A DNA stretch of 64,000 bases from an uncultured Bacteroidaceae bacterium (lineage in GTDB: Bacteria; Bacteroidota; Bacteroidia; Bacteroidales; Bacteroidaceae). Shown piece after piece: positions 61,815 to 64,000 of this stretch (position 1 is its first letter; each line of letters begins with the position of its first letter). The position numbers and the translations under genes are program-made. Location: the NCBI GenBank assembly GCA_934271655.1, contig CAKQRW010000002.1, forward strand, positions 1 to 64,000, given 5' to 3'. The notes beneath the pieces were generated by a model. It was given only the letters and a program-made list of their open reading frames with translations. It was not told where the DNA came from and did not search any database.

Positions 61815-64000
61815 ATGAAGCGCTTTCATGTTATATATTGGGCATTGGTAATGCTGTCTTGCATCTCGCTCCATGCGCAACAGCAGGGGGCTGAGATACG
61901 TCACGTCCGTATAGTCGATGGAAATACAGGTGTGGCGATGCCATGTGTGCATGCTAAAGTGGGGAATGCTGTACGTGCCGTGAGCAATGCTGAAGGTGAC
62001 TTGTCCCTGCCTGTAGCAGAATCTGACACGGTGTCTCTGACGGCTGTGGGCTATTCGTTGATAAAGGTTTGTGCTCGTGAATTGAGTCCTGTCGTCAAGA
62101 TGTACGCGCAGGATGTGCATTTGGAAGGAGTGGAGGTGTTGTCCGGCACAGCTGTCTTGGACCGGGTAAAAAAGAACCTGAAGTCCGAATATAAACAGCA
62201 TGCTGATAGAAGTCGGGCCTATTTTTTCCGTTTTTATGTGGGAAGTGGCAGTCAGCATGAGATGCTTGAGGGTGTGGTTAAGGCTAAGTCAGCCCATTGC
62301 CTTAGAGGAATGCGACTGATGGCAGGCAAGTGTTATGGGGTGGATGCCGATGGTTCGGAGGTGGAGACAGCATTGCAAAGCTCCAATGTTCATAAGCTGA
62401 TGTCGTTGTCTCCAATGAATAATGGACTTGACCAAAGGAATGTGTTTTCACCTTTTGCTGGAAGTGTGTCTGTCGATGAGATAGTGGAAAGGTGTTATGT
62501 GCATGATGATGTGTATAGTGAGGAGGGGAGACTGATGCATCGTATGACATTTACAGAAAAAAAGACAGATGAGGTGTGTGGCACAGCGTATGTTGATGCT
62601 ACGACATTTAGAATCGTGCGGTATAAAGGTGTGGCTACTGTTGCTATGCAGACTGTCAGGCAGAAGAAAGATGGTTGGGTCTATACGAGTCCCAGCCGTC
62701 TGAAGATGATAGTCGACTATACGTATAAAAATGGTTTTGCGGAAGTGGAATGTGCCTTTTGTGAGATACTGTCGGAGAATGTAGCTGTGAGGTGCCATCT
62801 GTGTGCTGTCGGAGAGGAAAACGTGCCGGATGAGACTGGGATATTGCTGCATGGCAATATACTTGAAGCGATAAGAAAGATGGAAGGTAAAATGAATATT
62901 AAAGCATACAGCGCCATAATCCGGCGCACGACAGCGGAAGAAAATATAGTTGCAGGCGGCATGCAGCCAGAAGGGGAATATGCCTCGAATGCCAATGAAC
63001 GTCTGCTGTCATACATAAGAAATGCCATGAGCTTCAATCGTGCCATACCCCAGGAGAAAGTTTACCTTCACCTTGACAACACAGGCTATTTTGAGAATGA
63101 GACCATGTGGTTCAAGGCTTATTTGGTGCGCACAGACAGTGGCAAACCGAGCGACTTGAGCAAGGTGCTGTATGTTGAGCTTCTCAACATGAGCGGTGAT
63201 GTGATAAAGACTACCAAGTGGCCTGTCGATTCTATTGGACAGTCAAATGGGGATATGACGCTGGATTCGTTGCTTGGGTCAGGGTTCTATGAAGTGAGGG
63301 CTTATACGAGGTATATGACCAACTGGGGAACGAACGCTTGCTTTTCAAGAGTGGTGCCTGTATTTAAAAAGCCAGAGAAGGAAGGCGATTATGGAGACTT
63401 GACAATAAAAACACGTCTGTATAAATTTCGTGACCCCAATAATCGCGACAAAAGCGATGCGCTATATGCGAAAGCGATAGAAGAGGGCATTTATAGCAAT
63501 GATCTGGCAAAGACGATAAGTGCGCAGTTCTATCCGGAAGGCGGAAAGATGGTAGTAGGTAAGAGAAGTCGCGTGGCTGTGATGGTGGTGGATGACAATG
63601 GCAACGCGTACCAGCAGGAAGGTCACGTTGTGAATGGAGCTGGCGATGTGTTGACAACTTTCAGGACTGATAGTCTGGGCAGGGCCTTGGTGGAGATTGT
63701 TCCTGACGGACAACCTTTATATGTGCAGATGCACAACAAGAAAAGGGGAGCCGGCAGGGCTGTGCAGACTTTTGTTATGCCAGAGGCTTCAAAAGAAGGG
63801 TGCGTGCTCCGTGTCGACGCTGTGAGCGATGACATGGTCGCAGAGATTCAATGCAGTGACAGCCTGTGCGGAAAGATGCTCGGATGTGTACTCTTGAACA
63901 ATGGCAATGTTGTCTATTGCGACACTATGTATGCTAAACCCCTGGTAGAGATACAGCTTGAACGTTCATGCCAGAAAGCCGGCGTGAACCAGTTGACGGT
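61815..64000 (+). CDS. MG2/carboxypeptidase-like outer-membrane protein, 3' end outside window
   Basis: The frame is open from the ATG at 61815 to the window end (728 codons, no stop). It starts with a signal peptide (LHAQQQ, residue 21-23) and a carboxypeptidase-like regulatory domain (HVRIVDGNTGVAMPCVHAKV, about 27-105). From about residue 414 it has EKVYLHLDNTGYFENETMWF and GFYEVRAYTRYMTNWG, the mark of Bacteroidota MG2 (macroglobulin-like) proteins, which often end in a TonB-receptor-like plug. These sit at the outer membrane and their role is unclear. It begins 19 bp after the esterase frame, so both share a transcript. Confidence 0.8.
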   Translation, partial: MKRFHVIYWALVMLSCISLHAQQQGAEIRHVRIVDGNTGVAMPCVHAKVGNAVRAVSNAEGDLSLPVAESDTVSLTAVGYSLIKVCARELSPVVKMYAQDVHLEGVEVLSGTAVLDRVKKNLKSEYKQHADRSRAYFFRFYVGSGSQHEMLEGVVKAKSAHCLRGMRLMAGKCYGVDADGSEVETALQSSNVHKLMSLSPMNNGLDQRNVFSPFAGSVSVDEIVERCYVHDDVYSEEGRLMHRMTFTEKKTDEVCGTAYVDATTFRIVRYKGVATVAMQTVRQKKDGWVYTSPSRLKMIVDYTYKNGFAEVECAFCEILSENVAVRCHLCAVGEENVPDETGILLHGNILEAIRKMEGKMNIKAYSAIIRRTTAEENIVAGGMQPEGEYASNANERLLSYIRNAMSFNRAIPQEKVYLHLDNTGYFENETMWFKAYLVRTDSGKPSDLSKVLYVELLNMSGDVIKTTKWPVDSIGQSNGDMTLDSLLGSGFYEVRAYTRYMTNWGTNACFSRVVPVFKKPEKEGDYGDLTIKTRLYKFRDPNNRDKSDALYAKAIEEGIYSNDLAKTISAQFYPEGGKMVVGKRSRVAVMVVDDNGNAYQQEGHVVNGAGDVLTTFRTDSLGRALVEIVPDGQPLYVQMHNKKRGAGRAVQTFVMPEASKEGCVLRVDAVSDDMVAEIQCSDSLCGKMLGCVLLNNGNVVYCDTMYAKPLVEIQLERSCQKAGVNQLT

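Overview
The window looks like chromosomal DNA of a Prevotella-type member of the Bacteroidota. The evidence is genes for the type IX secretion system (T9SS), several proteins ending in T9SS sorting domains, SusC/SusD pairs, many short lipoprotein signal peptides, few Shine-Dalgarno sites, and promoters that fit TTTG-N18-22-TAnnTTTG. I see no tRNA, rRNA, CRISPR array, integrase or transposase gene.

Layout. 1-1443 (+): the tail of an MBOAT acyltransferase and an SGNH-like partner protein, probably for O-acetylation of a surface polysaccharide. 1535-13582 (-): a housekeeping block of ispF, porV, porU, an FAH-family hydrolase, rseP, dxr, rimM, murA, a DUF4290 gene and tsaB. It joins isoprenoid, peptidoglycan and tRNA-modification genes to the sortase (PorU) and shuttle (PorV) of the T9SS. 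14146-23168 (-): three large secreted proteins, namely an internally duplicated helical protein, an M6-type zinc protease and a GLUG-repeat protein. 23438-31854 (-): locus A, in transcription order susC, susD, zinc-metallohydrolase lipoprotein, DUF4302 lipoprotein, BACON lipoprotein. 32959-37164 (-): two secreted Ig-like proteins. 37430-54101 (-): locus B, the same five genes in the same order, followed by TlpA-type thioredoxin, a DUF6029 outer-membrane protein, an Omp28 lipoprotein, a small secreted protein and a giant protein with adhesin and Omp28 domains. 54874-59442 (-): two alternating pairs of small lipoprotein plus secreted thioredoxin-like protein. 60122-64000 (+): an esterase-like lipoprotein that is cut short, then a large MG2-type outer-membrane protein that runs off the window.

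How the parts may work together (inference). PorU and PorV would deliver and anchor the T9SS cargo. Loci A and B look like duplicated uptake systems. Surface lipoproteins and the M6 protease could cut and bind protein-like substrates, the thioredoxin-fold proteins of locus B could reduce disulfides, and the SusCD pairs could import the products. The first 623 bp shared by the two susC genes, including the promoter, look identical by eye and lie exactly 22,247 bp apart in direct orientation.

A second theme is intergenic repeats. A 9-bp minisatellite sits in three gaps of the housekeeping block, arrays with 22-25 bp periods and unrelated sequences sit in other gaps, and a dispersed TAAGTAGGTGTTCA element lies at gene ends and may have truncated the esterase gene.
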